Shown piece after piece: positions 6,887 to 15,445 of a DNA stretch of 36,667 bases. Every line of letters starts with the position of its first letter. The first letter of the stretch is position 1. The notes under the pieces were generated by a model. That model saw nothing but the letters and a program-made list of their open reading frames with translations, did not search any database and was not told the DNA's origin. The position numbers and the translations under genes are program-made. This DNA is from Parabacteroides distasonis (GTDB lineage Bacteria > Bacteroidota > Bacteroidia > Bacteroidales > Tannerellaceae), in NCBI GenBank assembly GCA_021531775.1, contig JAFBIU010000032.1, positions 1 to 36,667 on the forward strand, written 5' to 3'.

Positions 6887-7467
6887 ACGAGTGGTGGATC
6901 TACATCGGCTGGATGGGGGCCATTGCCTTGGTAGGTATGGCCTTCGCCTTGGGTTATTGGGGCGGAAGCCGAAGGGAGCGTTATGCGCAAACCAAATTGC
7001 GGATCCGGCAGGAGCGTTCAAACCGGCTGGCCAATCATCGGGAGCAACGGGCTTTCCAGCAACACATCGAGGAGCTCAAACAGGAGATGGAACGACAGGC
7101 TGCTCAGATGCAATCGCACGAACCGGTCGAACCGGAGGAGCATGCTGACATGGATGTGCTGCAACGGTTGGTGGATATGAAACGGGATCCGCTCCATACC
7201 CAGTTGTCGAAAGAGGATTGGAATGCCCTCATTGAAACGACCGATCGGCTCTTCAATGGATTCATCAGCCAGCTGCAACGGGAGACGGGACTGACGCGCC
7301 ATGAACAGGAGATCTGTTGCCTGCTGAAATGGAACTTCTCCCGCAAAGAGCAGATGGCCATCTTCCACAACACGACCGATGCACTCACCAAATCGAAAAG
7401 CCGCCTCAAAAAACGTCTTCAGCTGACCGAAAAAGAGGATATTGATACCTTTATCCGTCTCTTTTAA
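6883..7467 (+). CDS. Membrane-anchored coiled-coil protein with LuxR-like C-terminal HTH
   Basis: The 194-aa product starts with a single hydrophobic segment (about residues 5-26). A basic, charged, probably coiled-coil stretch (about 30-95, ending near SHEPVEPEEH) follows. The C-terminal region (about 130-194) contains GLTRHEQEICCLLKWNFSRKEQ and ALTKSKSRLKKRLQL. That end resembles the LuxR-type helix-turn-helix found at the C-terminus of many Bacteroidetes TPR regulators. There is no phosphate-receiver or kinase domain. The ATG overlaps the ppk1 stop codon, implying translational coupling. A role in sensing or regulating polyphosphate metabolism is inference from the arrangement. Confidence 0.75.
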   Translation: MNEWWIYIGWMGAIALVGMAFALGYWGGSRRERYAQTKLRIRQERSNRLANHREQRAFQQHIEELKQEMERQAAQMQSHEPVEPEEHADMDVLQRLVDMKRDPLHTQLSKEDWNALIETTDRLFNGFISQLQRETGLTRHEQEICCLLKWNFSRKEQMAIFHNTTDALTKSKSRLKKRLQLTEKEDIDTFIRLF

Positions 7468-7570
7468 GTCCTGCATTGTCCGGAAAACAGGAGGAATCCG
7501 GCCTTTCCTACCATCTCAAACAACTATATTCCAGCAATTTAGAGCAAAAACACTTTGTCCGGCATGAAAA

Positions 7571-7603
7571 TTTGGAGGATACAGGGCAACCACCCTACCT
7601 TTG
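7571..7603 (+). promoter_or_regulatory. Promoter of the DUF4837 gene
   Basis: TTTG (7571-7574) and TACCTTTG (7596-7603) are separated by 21 bases, matching the Bacteroidetes -33/-7 consensus at both elements. The ATG follows at 7634. Confidence 0.7.
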
Positions 7604-7633
7604 CCCCTGTCAAACCAATCAAAGGAGCAAACA

Positions 7634-8632
7634 ATGAAACAGATTTGTATCATCGGGATCGGAATCATCCTGGCACTGGTGGCCTGCAACCGTCCCGGAC
7701 CGGGAACGGGCAAGCTATTTGAGAAACGAGCAACAGGACTTCCTTACGAGGTAGTCGTGGTCATGGAGAATGGACTGTGGAAGGGCCATGTAGGGGATGC
7801 CGTCTATGCACAACTAACGGCTCCCGTGCCGGCTTTGCCCCAGAGCGAACCGAAGATGAAGGTGATGCACGTCACGTCTGATGATTTCAACGGACTGATG
7901 AAATATGTACGGAATGTACTGTTGGTGGATGTCAATCCGAAACGCTATACCCGGGTCTCCTTGCAGTCGAAACAGGATGAGTGGGCCTCCGGACAGTTGG
8001 TACAGGTGTTGACGGCTCCCGATACGACCGAACTACTGGCCAGCTTGGCCGCACAGCAGATCGATCTGACCGCCCGTTTCGATCAAGCCGAACAGGAGCG
8101 ACGGAAGGCGTACCTCCAACAGACCCATAACAGTTGGGTGAAGGAGCAGGTTCATACCCAATTTGGCGCCACCTTGCTGGCCCCGGAAGAGATGACCTCC
8201 TCCAAAACAGGAAGCCATTTTCTGTGGGTATCTGACAATACCAACCGGGGACGAAGTGACCTGTTGGTCTATAGTTTCCCCTGGCAAGCCGACGAGCCGT
8301 GGACAGAAGCGGCCTGGATCGCCCGACGTGATTCTGTCTTGCAACGGAACCTGCCCGGATCGTTTGAGGGATCCTACATGACGACCGAGACACGGATGCC
8401 TCCCCTCTTTACGGCAACGGCAGCAACCGATGGTCTGGGCGGAACGCTCCGTGGACTCTGGCGCATGCAAGGCGACATGATGGGTGGCCCCTTTGTCAGC
8501 CGAGCCCTCTACGATGCGGAACAACAACGGATGATCGTGGTCGAAGGGTTCGTCTATGCACCCGAAAGCAACAAGGCTCCCCTGATCCACAAGTTGGAAG
8601 CGTCGCTCACGACCTTCCGCCTGGATAAATGA
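7634..8632 (+). CDS. DUF4837 family lipoprotein
   Basis: The 332-aa protein has a lipoprotein signal peptide with lipobox LVAC and modified Cys18, then a soluble body. A purine-rich AAAGGAG at 7621-7627 sits just before the ATG at 7634, which is the preferred start; the longer frame from 7601 begins inside the promoter. The body contains PYEVVVVMENGLWKG and later YEGSYMTTETR-like motifs characteristic of DUF4837 proteins of Bacteroidetes, whose function is unknown. Its last 26 bases overlap the 3' end of the convergent rRNA methyltransferase gene. Probable location: membrane-anchored, outside the cytoplasm. Confidence 0.82.
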   Translation: MKQICIIGIGIILALVACNRPGPGTGKLFEKRATGLPYEVVVVMENGLWKGHVGDAVYAQLTAPVPALPQSEPKMKVMHVTSDDFNGLMKYVRNVLLVDVNPKRYTRVSLQSKQDEWASGQLVQVLTAPDTTELLASLAAQQIDLTARFDQAEQERRKAYLQQTHNSWVKEQVHTQFGATLLAPEEMTSSKTGSHFLWVSDNTNRGRSDLLVYSFPWQADEPWTEAAWIARRDSVLQRNLPGSFEGSYMTTETRMPPLFTATAATDGLGGTLRGLWRMQGDMMGGPFVSRALYDAEQQRMIVVEGFVYAPESNKAPLIHKLEASLTTFRLDK

Positions 8633-10019
8633 GTCGCTCTTCAGGCAGGTAGCCGGTACGTATGCGCCACTCTTGCGGATAGAGGTTGTTGGCCCGATTC
8701 CCCACCTGCTTGACAAATCCCAAAGGAATGTTTTTGTAAGTAACTAATAGGAAGCCTTTCTCCACCCCAGCTGACAGGAGAAGGGCCTCCTTCTTCAGGT
8801 AACGAATGGCCTCTTCCCACGTCAGTTCGACCCGAGGAAACAGGTTTTCGGGCAAAGCCGTACAGAGTGCCAAGGCCTGCGAGGGTACAAAATCCTTGCC
8901 CTTGGATTCTCCTAATAGAACCCCAGCCGACAACACCCGACAGGTGGACAAATAGGGCAAGAATGCGGCTATTTCTGGCGTGGCGATCCCCAACGTGCCG
9001 GAAGCGGATGAACAGGGTTGTATGGAGGGATTGGTCGTACACAATTGCGACAAGAGGCGGTTGCCCGTCGGATCTACCGGTACCACTTCCCGTTTGCCCT
9101 TTTTACTGTTCTTCTTCGTGGGTAAGGGCAACTCATCCCAATCGCCTGCCGCCTTTTGCAGGACAGCCAAGAAAAAGCCTTCACCCCGTGTACGATGGGG
9201 GAAGAAATGATAGACCGGATGATCATAGCGCAAGGCCCCCGTAACCTGCCAAGCCGGATCGGTCGGAACAGGCAGGGCGGTTGCACCCAACTCCTCGACA
9301 AAGTAACGGACATTCTCTTCGTCCTCCTCCATATTGTAGGTACAGGTGCTATAGACCAAGAGACCGCCGGGACGCAGGGCATCCCAAATGTCATGGATGA
9401 TCCGACGACTGCGGGCGGCACACAACTGGACATTCGCCACACTCCATTCGCCGGTACTGTCTGTATCCTTCCGGAACATGCCCTCCCCGGAACAGGGGAC
9501 ATCGGCCACAATCAGATCGAACAGATGGCGTAACTCGCCTAATTCGGCCGGGTCATTGTTGGTCACAACCGTATGCAACAGGCCCCACTTGGCCATGTTC
9601 TCAGCCAAAATCTGGCTACGTGTACGAATGACTTCATTGCTCACCAACAGGGAGCCGGCAGGTAACAACGAGGCTAAATGGGTCGATTTTCCACCCGGTG
9701 CGGCACAGAGATCGAGACAACGGACGGGACCGGTGACATACCGGCGGATCACCTGCTCCAAAAACATGGATGAGGCCTCTTGGACGTAATAGCCTCCCGC
9801 ATGAAAGAGCGGGTCAAACGTGAATGCCCAGCGGTTAGGCAGGTAATAACCGGTTTCGCACCAAGGTACACGTTCCGCCTCAGCGGGTGCAACCAACCCT
9901 TTTCCGGGATTCAACCGGATACTGACGGGAGCCTCTGTCTGCAAGGAGCGTTCAAAGGCCTCATACGCATCTCCCAACAACAGGCGCGTACGACGAATAA
10001 AATCTTCAGGAAGTGCCAT
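8607..10019 (-). CDS. rsmF: RsmF/NOL1-NOP2-sun family RNA cytosine-C5 methyltransferase
   Basis: The 470-aa protein has an N-terminal RNA-binding part, the SAM-binding motif CAAPGGKST (residues 105-113), and two conserved cysteines: Cys176 in PCSGEGMFR and Cys226 in STCTYN. These are the nucleophile and release cysteines of m5C methyltransferases. The C-terminal part (about 310-470) resembles the extra RNA-binding region of RsmF, which methylates 16S rRNA. The exact target base cannot be read from sequence. A -7 element lies just upstream (10047-10040). The 3' end overlaps the convergent lipoprotein gene by 26 bases. Confidence 0.9.
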   Translation of the reverse strand: MALPEDFIRRTRLLLGDAYEAFERSLQTEAPVSIRLNPGKGLVAPAEAERVPWCETGYYLPNRWAFTFDPLFHAGGYYVQEASSMFLEQVIRRYVTGPVRCLDLCAAPGGKSTHLASLLPAGSLLVSNEVIRTRSQILAENMAKWGLLHTVVTNNDPAELGELRHLFDLIVADVPCSGEGMFRKDTDSTGEWSVANVQLCAARSRRIIHDIWDALRPGGLLVYSTCTYNMEEDEENVRYFVEELGATALPVPTDPAWQVTGALRYDHPVYHFFPHRTRGEGFFLAVLQKAAGDWDELPLPTKKNSKKGKREVVPVDPTGNRLLSQLCTTNPSIQPCSSASGTLGIATPEIAAFLPYLSTCRVLSAGVLLGESKGKDFVPSQALALCTALPENLFPRVELTWEEAIRYLKKEALLLSAGVEKGFLLVTYKNIPLGFVKQVGNRANNLYPQEWRIRTGYLPEERLIYPGGRS

Positions 10020-10039
10020 CTTTCATCTAAATTAGAGCA

Positions 10040-10047
10040 CAAAAATA
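10040..10047 (-). promoter_or_regulatory. rsmF promoter (-7 element)
   Basis: TATTTTTG on the minus strand (10047-10040) matches TAnnTTTG, 20 bases before the ATG at 10019. No clear -33 element is seen. Confidence 0.45.
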
Positions 10048-10089
10048 ATGCTTTTCGGCCATTTGACAAGTTCTCCGAACCAAACTGCT

Positions 10090-11670
10090 TCAAAACTTCC
10101 GACGGGAGTTCTGCTGAAAGATGTAACAATGCTGGCTGGCCCGGGTCAGCGCGATATAGAGCTGTTGCCCTCTCCCGGCCTGGGAGCTGTGGTCAAAAAC
10201 CGGTAGAACAACCGTATCGAACTGGAGCCCTGACGCTTGGTCATACCGTAGAATCTTCAAGATGTTGGTCGCAAAATTCAACGTGTTGCATCGTACCTTG
10301 AAGTGATTGAGACACCGGAAACTGTACTGATACTCCACTTCGATTCCCAAGCTCATCAGAAAATCGGCTGCATCCTTCACTTGCTGGTCGGTATGGAACA
10401 GCAAAGCCATCTTTTCCCGCGTATGCTGCTGTATCAACTGCAACAGCATGGACCAACGTTCCTGTGGACACCCATAGTGAATGGTCCTCAATTCCAGGAC
10501 TTTGTCGGAGTAAAACTGCATCTGATTGACTCCTTGCTGATCGCGCAGGAGTTGGCGAGCCCATTTGAATTGCTTGCGTGAAAGCCTCCAGTTGGTGGCC
10601 AACACACAATTGGGACAACAGAAGTAGTGGAGAATGTCCTTCGGACGATTCCACTTCGAAGTGGCACAGGTATGGGAGCAGATCAGTACCTGTTCCTGGG
10701 TATGCCGGACGATCAGTTGCAATGTTTTCATCTGAATCTCATGGGCATTGTCGATCACCACACAATCGTACTCCTTGCTTGTTGTCCGCAAATAAAGCGA
10801 GACATCGTACATTTTGAAGGGAAAGAATCCTTCCGGTGTCTGACATTGTAAATAGGTCAGCTGGTTACGGGAGCCAGTAATGTAGGCGACCCGTTTCCCC
10901 AGATGCGTCCATTGGTAGGCTTTATAGAGGGCAGCCACCGTCTTACCCGTACCACTATCACCCAACAGCACCAGGTAACGTTCCGTAAAGAACTCCACCT
11001 GTTCCAAGACCGGATCCGGCTGCTGGGGATTCCACGAGAGATCTTCGGACAAGGAGTAGGGAATCGCTGGAGACATCCGCTCCCAATAGGCAACCCACTG
11101 CTTGAGTGGTGTCTCGTATCTATTTTTCAAGGGTTGAATATGCAGGATCCGTAACAGGTAATGGGGTAGTGCAGCGAGACGCAACTTTTCGAGATAATCG
11201 AACAGGGTACGAATCAAATAGTCGATATGTGATTGATTGATCGCAACATCGATATCCATTGTCTGGGAGTGCATAGCGACTTCACTGGCTGTACAGTAGG
11301 CTAAATAGAGTGACTCGCCAAATGAGTGGAGACGCTTTCGGATCCTGGACTCCATCGAATTGGGATCAGCACAGGCCACCGCATGGGTAAAAAAATAGCC
11401 GGCCTGAATAAAACTGAACAGTTCATGCCCCTTCGGGATACGAGCCCCCACCTTATCTCGGATCAGGGGAACTGTTTCAGTCAGGATGATATAGGCTTCG
11501 TGATTCATGATTTTACGGAAAAGTTCATCGGGCATCATACACTCCACCAATAAATAAGCAATCTTTTCCAAAAAGGGACGAATATGGCGCATGTAGGCTA
11601 TTCGATCCGTTCGCCTCAAAGCTCCTTCAGCTCTTTTATAATCTTCGATGGCGTCATTCCACGTCGGCAT
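10090..11670 (-). CDS. SF1-like P-loop helicase with atypical Walker B and N-terminal helical domain
   Basis: This 526-aa protein has an unrecognised, mostly helical N-terminal region (about residues 1-215) and a C-terminal P-loop region. Walker A is GDSGTGKT (237-244). The Walker B position reads CVVIDNAHE (303-311), so the acidic residue after Asp307 is Asn308 and not the usual Glu. Near the C-terminus GLQFDTVVLP (481-490) and QQLYIALTRA (502-511) match motifs V and VI of UvrD/Rep or DUF2075-type helicases. A CxxC pair with neighbours (CCPNC, 351-355) lies between. I see no motif III glutamine. The gene stands alone between rsmF and a BASS transporter. It is probably a nucleic-acid-dependent ATPase or a degenerate relative of one. 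Confidence 0.7.
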   Translation of the reverse strand: MPTWNDAIEDYKRAEGALRRTDRIAYMRHIRPFLEKIAYLLVECMMPDELFRKIMNHEAYIILTETVPLIRDKVGARIPKGHELFSFIQAGYFFTHAVACADPNSMESRIRKRLHSFGESLYLAYCTASEVAMHSQTMDIDVAINQSHIDYLIRTLFDYLEKLRLAALPHYLLRILHIQPLKNRYETPLKQWVAYWERMSPAIPYSLSEDLSWNPQQPDPVLEQVEFFTERYLVLLGDSGTGKTVAALYKAYQWTHLGKRVAYITGSRNQLTYLQCQTPEGFFPFKMYDVSLYLRTTSKEYDCVVIDNAHEIQMKTLQLIVRHTQEQVLICSHTCATSKWNRPKDILHYFCCPNCVLATNWRLSRKQFKWARQLLRDQQGVNQMQFYSDKVLELRTIHYGCPQERWSMLLQLIQQHTREKMALLFHTDQQVKDAADFLMSLGIEVEYQYSFRCLNHFKVRCNTLNFATNILKILRYDQASGLQFDTVVLPVFDHSSQAGRGQQLYIALTRASQHCYIFQQNSRRKF

Positions 11671-11722
11671 AATATGTCATAATGAATAAATAGATTATAG
11701 GTTTATCACAACATCTCTTTCA

Positions 11723-11730
11723 CAAAAGTA
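11723..11730 (-). promoter_or_regulatory. Helicase-like gene promoter (-7 element)
   Basis: TACTTTTG on the minus strand (11730-11723) matches TAnnTTTG, about 50 bases before the ATG at 11670. No clear -33 element is visible. Confidence 0.4.
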
Positions 11731-11776
11731 CATGAAATTATTGAATCTTACATGAAACAATCAAGAATATTTAATG

Positions 11777-11784
11777 TAGCTTTG
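11777..11784 (+). promoter_or_regulatory. BASS transporter promoter (-7 element)
   Basis: TAGCTTTG matches TAnnTTTG exactly and is followed by C. It lies 29 bases before the preferred ATG at 11814. It is divergent from the helicase promoter. Confidence 0.5.
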
Positions 11785-11813
11785 CACGTTTATTGAAATA
11801 TACATTATTATAT

Positions 11814-12833
11814 ATGATCACAATGCTTATACAATCGTTGCAAACGGCCAGCCGCTGGTTAGCCCATTACACCTCCTACTTTGTCATTTTTACAGCATGC
11901 GTCTCTCTCCTGTTTCCCGAACTGTTTGCCTGGGTGCAACAGGGAAGTCGTCCGAGCATCATCTTGGGTATCATCATGCTCACCATGGGTTGCACGTTGA
12001 CCACACAGGATTTCAAGATTCTCTTCAGCCGTCCCTTGGACATCTTCATCGGTTCCGTCGCTCAATTCACTCTGATGCCTCTCATCGCCTGGAGCCTGAC
12101 CCGTCTCTTCCAGTTGGATCCGTTCCTCTCAGCCGGTATCATTCTGGTGGGATGCTGTCCGGGAGGGGTATCCAGCAACATCATGAGTTTCCTCTGCAAA
12201 GGGGATGTCGCCTTCTCGGTCGGCATGACGACAGCCTCCACCCTACTGGCTCCCGTCATCACCCCTTGGATGGTCTATTGGCTGGCAGGAGCCGATATTC
12301 ACGTGGATACCTTAGGCATGTTTCAAAACATGTTGGTCGTTACGCTCCTGCCCGTTGCGGCCGGATGCGGATTCAATTACCTCTTCGGCCAACGGCAGGA
12401 TTTCCGGCAACTGCAAAGCATCATGCCGGGTATCAGTGTGATCTCCCTGGCCCTCATCGTCGGAGGGGTCATCTATCAGGTCCATCCGCAACTCATGGCC
12501 AATGGACTCTCGTTGGTGTTGCTGACACTATCGGTCGTATTCTGTCACAATAGTTTAGGTTACCTGTTGGGGTATCAGGTCGGACGGCTTTGCCATTTCA
12601 GCACAGCCAAACGACGCACCATCAGCATCGAAGTCGGGATGCAGAATGCGGGGATGGCCACGGTGTTGGCCAACAACTTCTTTGCCACACCGGCTGCCAT
12701 GGCGGCCAATCCACTGACTGTACTGAGTGTCATTCCCTGTGCGCTCTCCTGTGCCTATCACTCCATCTCCGGAACGATTCTGGCCGGACTCTTCCTGAAG
12801 TTTGATCGCGAAAAAGAGGCAGTCCAGAAATAA
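11814..12833 (+). CDS. Bile acid:sodium symporter (BASS) family transporter
   Basis: The 339-aa protein is strongly hydrophobic with about nine or ten membrane segments. It carries the BASS signature LVGCCPGGVSSNIMSFL in the first half and a second conserved region (EVGMQNAGMATVLAN) in the second half, consistent with the inverted-repeat fold of ASBT-type carriers. The substrate cannot be read: members move bile acids, pantoate, pyruvate or other organic anions with sodium. A TTG-initiated frame starts at 11793, but ATG 11814 is preferred. A separate promoter precedes the gene and another follows for cutC. Confidence 0.9.
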   Translation: MITMLIQSLQTASRWLAHYTSYFVIFTACVSLLFPELFAWVQQGSRPSIILGIIMLTMGCTLTTQDFKILFSRPLDIFIGSVAQFTLMPLIAWSLTRLFQLDPFLSAGIILVGCCPGGVSSNIMSFLCKGDVAFSVGMTTASTLLAPVITPWMVYWLAGADIHVDTLGMFQNMLVVTLLPVAAGCGFNYLFGQRQDFRQLQSIMPGISVISLALIVGGVIYQVHPQLMANGLSLVLLTLSVVFCHNSLGYLLGYQVGRLCHFSTAKRRTISIEVGMQNAGMATVLANNFFATPAAMAANPLTVLSVIPCALSCAYHSISGTILAGLFLKFDREKEAVQK

Positions 12834-12838
12834 TCTGT

Positions 12839-12846
12839 TACCTTTG
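12839..12846 (+). promoter_or_regulatory. cutC promoter (-7 element)
   Basis: TACCTTTG matches TAnnTTTG and lies 41 bases before the cutC ATG, immediately after the BASS stop codon. Confidence 0.45.
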
Positions 12847-12887
12847 TCCCAAAAGGAATCATTTACTATTCACAAAGCAAAAAACAG

Positions 12888-13619
12888 ATGAAACGAATCA
12901 TTGAAATCTGTGCGAACTCTGCACAGAGTTGTGTAGAAGCAGAAGCCGGTGGTGCCAGTCGTGTCGAACTGTGTGCCGGCATTCCGGAGGGAGGAACGAC
13001 CCCCAGTTATGGCGAAATCCGTACGGCACAAGCCCTCACCTCCCACATCGACATCAACGTGATTATCCGTCCGAGAGGGGGCGACTTTCTCTATACGGAA
13101 GCCGAAATCCAATCCATGCTGGCCGATATTGAACTGTGTAAGCAGTTGGGTGTCCATGGCGTCGTTTTCGGTTGTTTGACACCGGAGGGAGATATTGATG
13201 TACCCCTGATGAGACGTCTCAAAGAGGCTGCAGGTCCCCTTTCTGTCACCTGCCACCGGGCCTTCGATGTCTGCCGAGATCCCTTCCGGGCCTTGGAAGA
13301 GCTGATTGAGTTGGGATGCGACCGGATCCTGACCTCTGGACAAAAGGCTGATGCGGTACAAGGCATCCCACTGATCGCAGAACTGGTGAAACGGGCAGCC
13401 GGACGCATCATCATCATGCCCGGCTGTGGCGTACGTGCCAACAACATTGCACAAATCGAAGCAGCCACAGGTGCCAAGGAGTTCCATACCTCTGCCCGAC
13501 GGGTAATTTACTCCCAAATGACCTACCGGAACGAGGAGGTGCCGATGGGCAGCAGTGCGGTCACTTCGGAATTCGAGACCGTACAGACAGACCGTCGCGA
13601 AGTGGCCCTGTATGTCTGA
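12888..13619 (+). CDS. cutC: CutC family protein
   Basis: The 243-aa protein is a complete CutC TIM-barrel: it begins MKRIIEICANSAQS and has SRVELCAGIPEGGTTPS, INVIIRPRGGDF, VTCHRAFD and TSGQKADA. The family was named for copper homeostasis in E. coli, but its biochemical role is disputed. The start is the ATG at 12888. It converges on the MATE gene with a gap of 13 bases; no intrinsic terminator is visible between them. Confidence 0.93.
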   Translation: MKRIIEICANSAQSCVEAEAGGASRVELCAGIPEGGTTPSYGEIRTAQALTSHIDINVIIRPRGGDFLYTEAEIQSMLADIELCKQLGVHGVVFGCLTPEGDIDVPLMRRLKEAAGPLSVTCHRAFDVCRDPFRALEELIELGCDRILTSGQKADAVQGIPLIAELVKRAAGRIIIMPGCGVRANNIAQIEAATGAKEFHTSARRVIYSQMTYRNEEVPMGSSAVTSEFETVQTDRREVALYV

Positions 13620-13632
13620 TCCATCTCCCGGA

Positions 13633-14955
13633 TCAAATTTGCTTGTCTTGCCAGCGGGCTCGCTTCAGGTAGAGGCTGCTGGCGACCAACAGGCCCAGGT
13701 AATAGAGTATCTCCGGCAGGAAGCAGTAGGCCACCGGTTTCCGCCAATAGACCCCAATCAAATAGATGGCACAACAATAGAAACAGAGTGTGCCCAGCTC
13801 CATATACATGGCGGCTTGTGTATTGCCCGTCCCGGAAACGCCACTGAACACAATGTTGGAAGCGGCGGAAGTGATCAGGGCAACTGACAACACATACAGG
13901 GCGGGCAACGAGGCTTCGATCAAGGCTGCATCATTGGTATAGAGCGACAGCCAGAGACGGGGAAACAGCAACAGTCCCCCTACACAGAGCAACATGATGC
14001 CTGCCGATCCGGTCGTAATGCGTCGGATGAGCGGCAACACCCGCTCTTTCTGGCCAGCACCGATCACATTGCTCACCACGGTGTTGGTTGTCATCGACAG
14101 GGAGTTGACCGGAATCAGCATGACCACGTAGATACTCCTGATGATATTGGCCACCGCTAACGAGCGTTGTCCCAAATGCTCCACGACCACAAACAGCAGG
14201 AAGAAGGTGGACATGGAGATCAAATACTGCAACATGGTGAAGATGGAGATGGCCAAAATATGACGCAACAAGCCCATGTCAAAACGTCGGAACCGATTGA
14301 GGGCATATTTCGCGCGATCGACCGTCACATAGGTATAGACTACATAAAACAGGACCGAGATAGCCTCCGAGATCACGGACGCTATGGCAGCCCCCTCTAC
14401 CCCCATACGGGGCAATCCCCAATGACCGAAGATCAACCCATAGTCCAGCAGTACATTCGAAAAGGCCATCACAAGCGAATTGAGCGTCAACACCTTGGTC
14501 CGCGTGATACCGATAAAGAGTGCACGAAACATCACCCCGACAAAGATGAAAAAGAAGCCATAGACCCGCCATTCCAGAAAGCGTACGGTGGTCTCCCAAA
14601 TCGTATCGGACGAGATTAACAGCCGCATCACATCCGGAACAAAGGCACGTGAAAAGGCAAAGAGCAGCAGGGCCAACAACAGCAAGAAAGCGATTCCCTG
14701 CACCATGACCGGACCGATATCGGCATAATTCCGCTCTCCATTCCGACGGGCAATCAAGATCTGAGAGCCCGTACTGAATCCAAAGGCGATGGTAAAGATA
14801 CAGATATAATAGAGCCCGCCCATCGCAGAAGCCCCCAATTCCACTTCGCCCACACGTCCGAGAAAGGCTGTGTCGGTCACATTGATGATGTTCTGGGCCA
14901 GGAGGCCTAAAAAGATCGGATAGGTAATAGTCCAAATTTGACGGTTACTATACAT
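13633..14955 (-). CDS. MATE family efflux transporter
   Basis: The 440-aa protein has about 12 hydrophobic segments and MATE features: an N-terminal TYPIFLGLLAQNIINVTDTAFLGRVGEVELGA-like first helix pair (only part quoted: LAQNIINVTDTAFLG) and a matching second half (PVNSLSMTTNTVVSNVIGAG). MATE proteins export drugs or metabolites using sodium or proton gradients. The frame extends to 15054, but that would read through the terminator hairpin at 14980-15012, so ATG 14955 (MYSNRQIWTITYP) is chosen. It lies downstream of panD on the same strand, separated by that terminator. No promoter matching TAnnTTTG was found in the short gap. Confidence 0.9.
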   Translation of the reverse strand: MYSNRQIWTITYPIFLGLLAQNIINVTDTAFLGRVGEVELGASAMGGLYYICIFTIAFGFSTGSQILIARRNGERNYADIGPVMVQGIAFLLLLALLLFAFSRAFVPDVMRLLISSDTIWETTVRFLEWRVYGFFFIFVGVMFRALFIGITRTKVLTLNSLVMAFSNVLLDYGLIFGHWGLPRMGVEGAAIASVISEAISVLFYVVYTYVTVDRAKYALNRFRRFDMGLLRHILAISIFTMLQYLISMSTFFLLFVVVEHLGQRSLAVANIIRSIYVVMLIPVNSLSMTTNTVVSNVIGAGQKERVLPLIRRITTGSAGIMLLCVGGLLLFPRLWLSLYTNDAALIEASLPALYVLSVALITSAASNIVFSGVSGTGNTQAAMYMELGTLCFYCCAIYLIGVYWRKPVAYCFLPEILYYLGLLVASSLYLKRARWQDKQI

Positions 14956-14979
14956 ACAGGATTCGTTCGTAAATGTCCA

Positions 14980-15012
14980 TAAAAAAACCCGTCGGAATCC
15001 GATCCGGCGGGT
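14980..15012 (-). terminator. Intrinsic terminator of panC-panD
   Basis: On the minus strand ACCCGCCGG (15012-15004) and CCGACGGGT (14995-14987) form a GC-rich stem with one mismatch and an 8-base loop, followed by a run of seven T (14987-14981). It lies between the panD stop codon and the MATE start. Confidence 0.8.
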
Positions 15013-15050
15013 ATAAGCAATGTTTTGTTCAACGTCTGCAAAGGCCGGTG

Positions 15051-15401
15051 TCAAATCAACCGATTCGTAGCCGTATCGGGAAAGATCACTGCTGGTTTGA
15101 AATGTTTGGCCTCTTCGAAGTCCATCAGTGCGTAGGACATGATGATCACCACATCGCCCGGTTGCACCTTACGAGCTGCCGCCCCATTCAGACATATCAC
15201 ACCTGAACCACGTTCGCCCGCAATCACATACGTCTCGAACCGTTCACCATTGTTGTTATCCACAATGGCTACCTTCTCGTTGGGCAACAGATTGGCTGCG
15301 TCCAACAATTCTGCGTCAATCGTGATACTGCCAATATAATTCAAATTGGCTTCCGTTACCGTGACACGGTGAATCTTTGATTTCACTACCTCAATTAACA
15401 T
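15051..15401 (-). CDS. panD: Aspartate 1-decarboxylase
   Basis: The 116-aa proenzyme makes beta-alanine from aspartate for pantothenate synthesis. The self-cleavage site YIGSIT places the pyruvoyl-forming serine at residue 25, preceded by Lys9 and His11 of the conserved KSKIHR segment. The start at 15401 is supported by GAGGAAAG a few bases upstream and by the family N-terminus [12 protein letters not shown]; a longer frame to 15419 is not needed. panC lies 44 bases upstream on the same strand, so the two form an operon that supplies both precursors of pantothenate. Confidence 0.96.
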   Translation of the reverse strand: MLIEVVKSKIHRVTVTEANLNYIGSITIDAELLDAANLLPNEKVAIVDNNNGERFETYVIAGERGSGVICLNGAAARKVQPGDVVIIMSYALMDFEEAKHFKPAVIFPDTATNRLI

Positions 15402-15445
15402 TGTCTTTCCTCTATACAAACATTAAAATAATAACTGATCCGGCA

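Noticed and set aside
7468-7520. Terminator after the HTH gene (TCCGG/CCGGA pairing near 7480-7502)
   Set aside because: Five-base-pair stem with long loop and no T run; too weak to report as a terminator.
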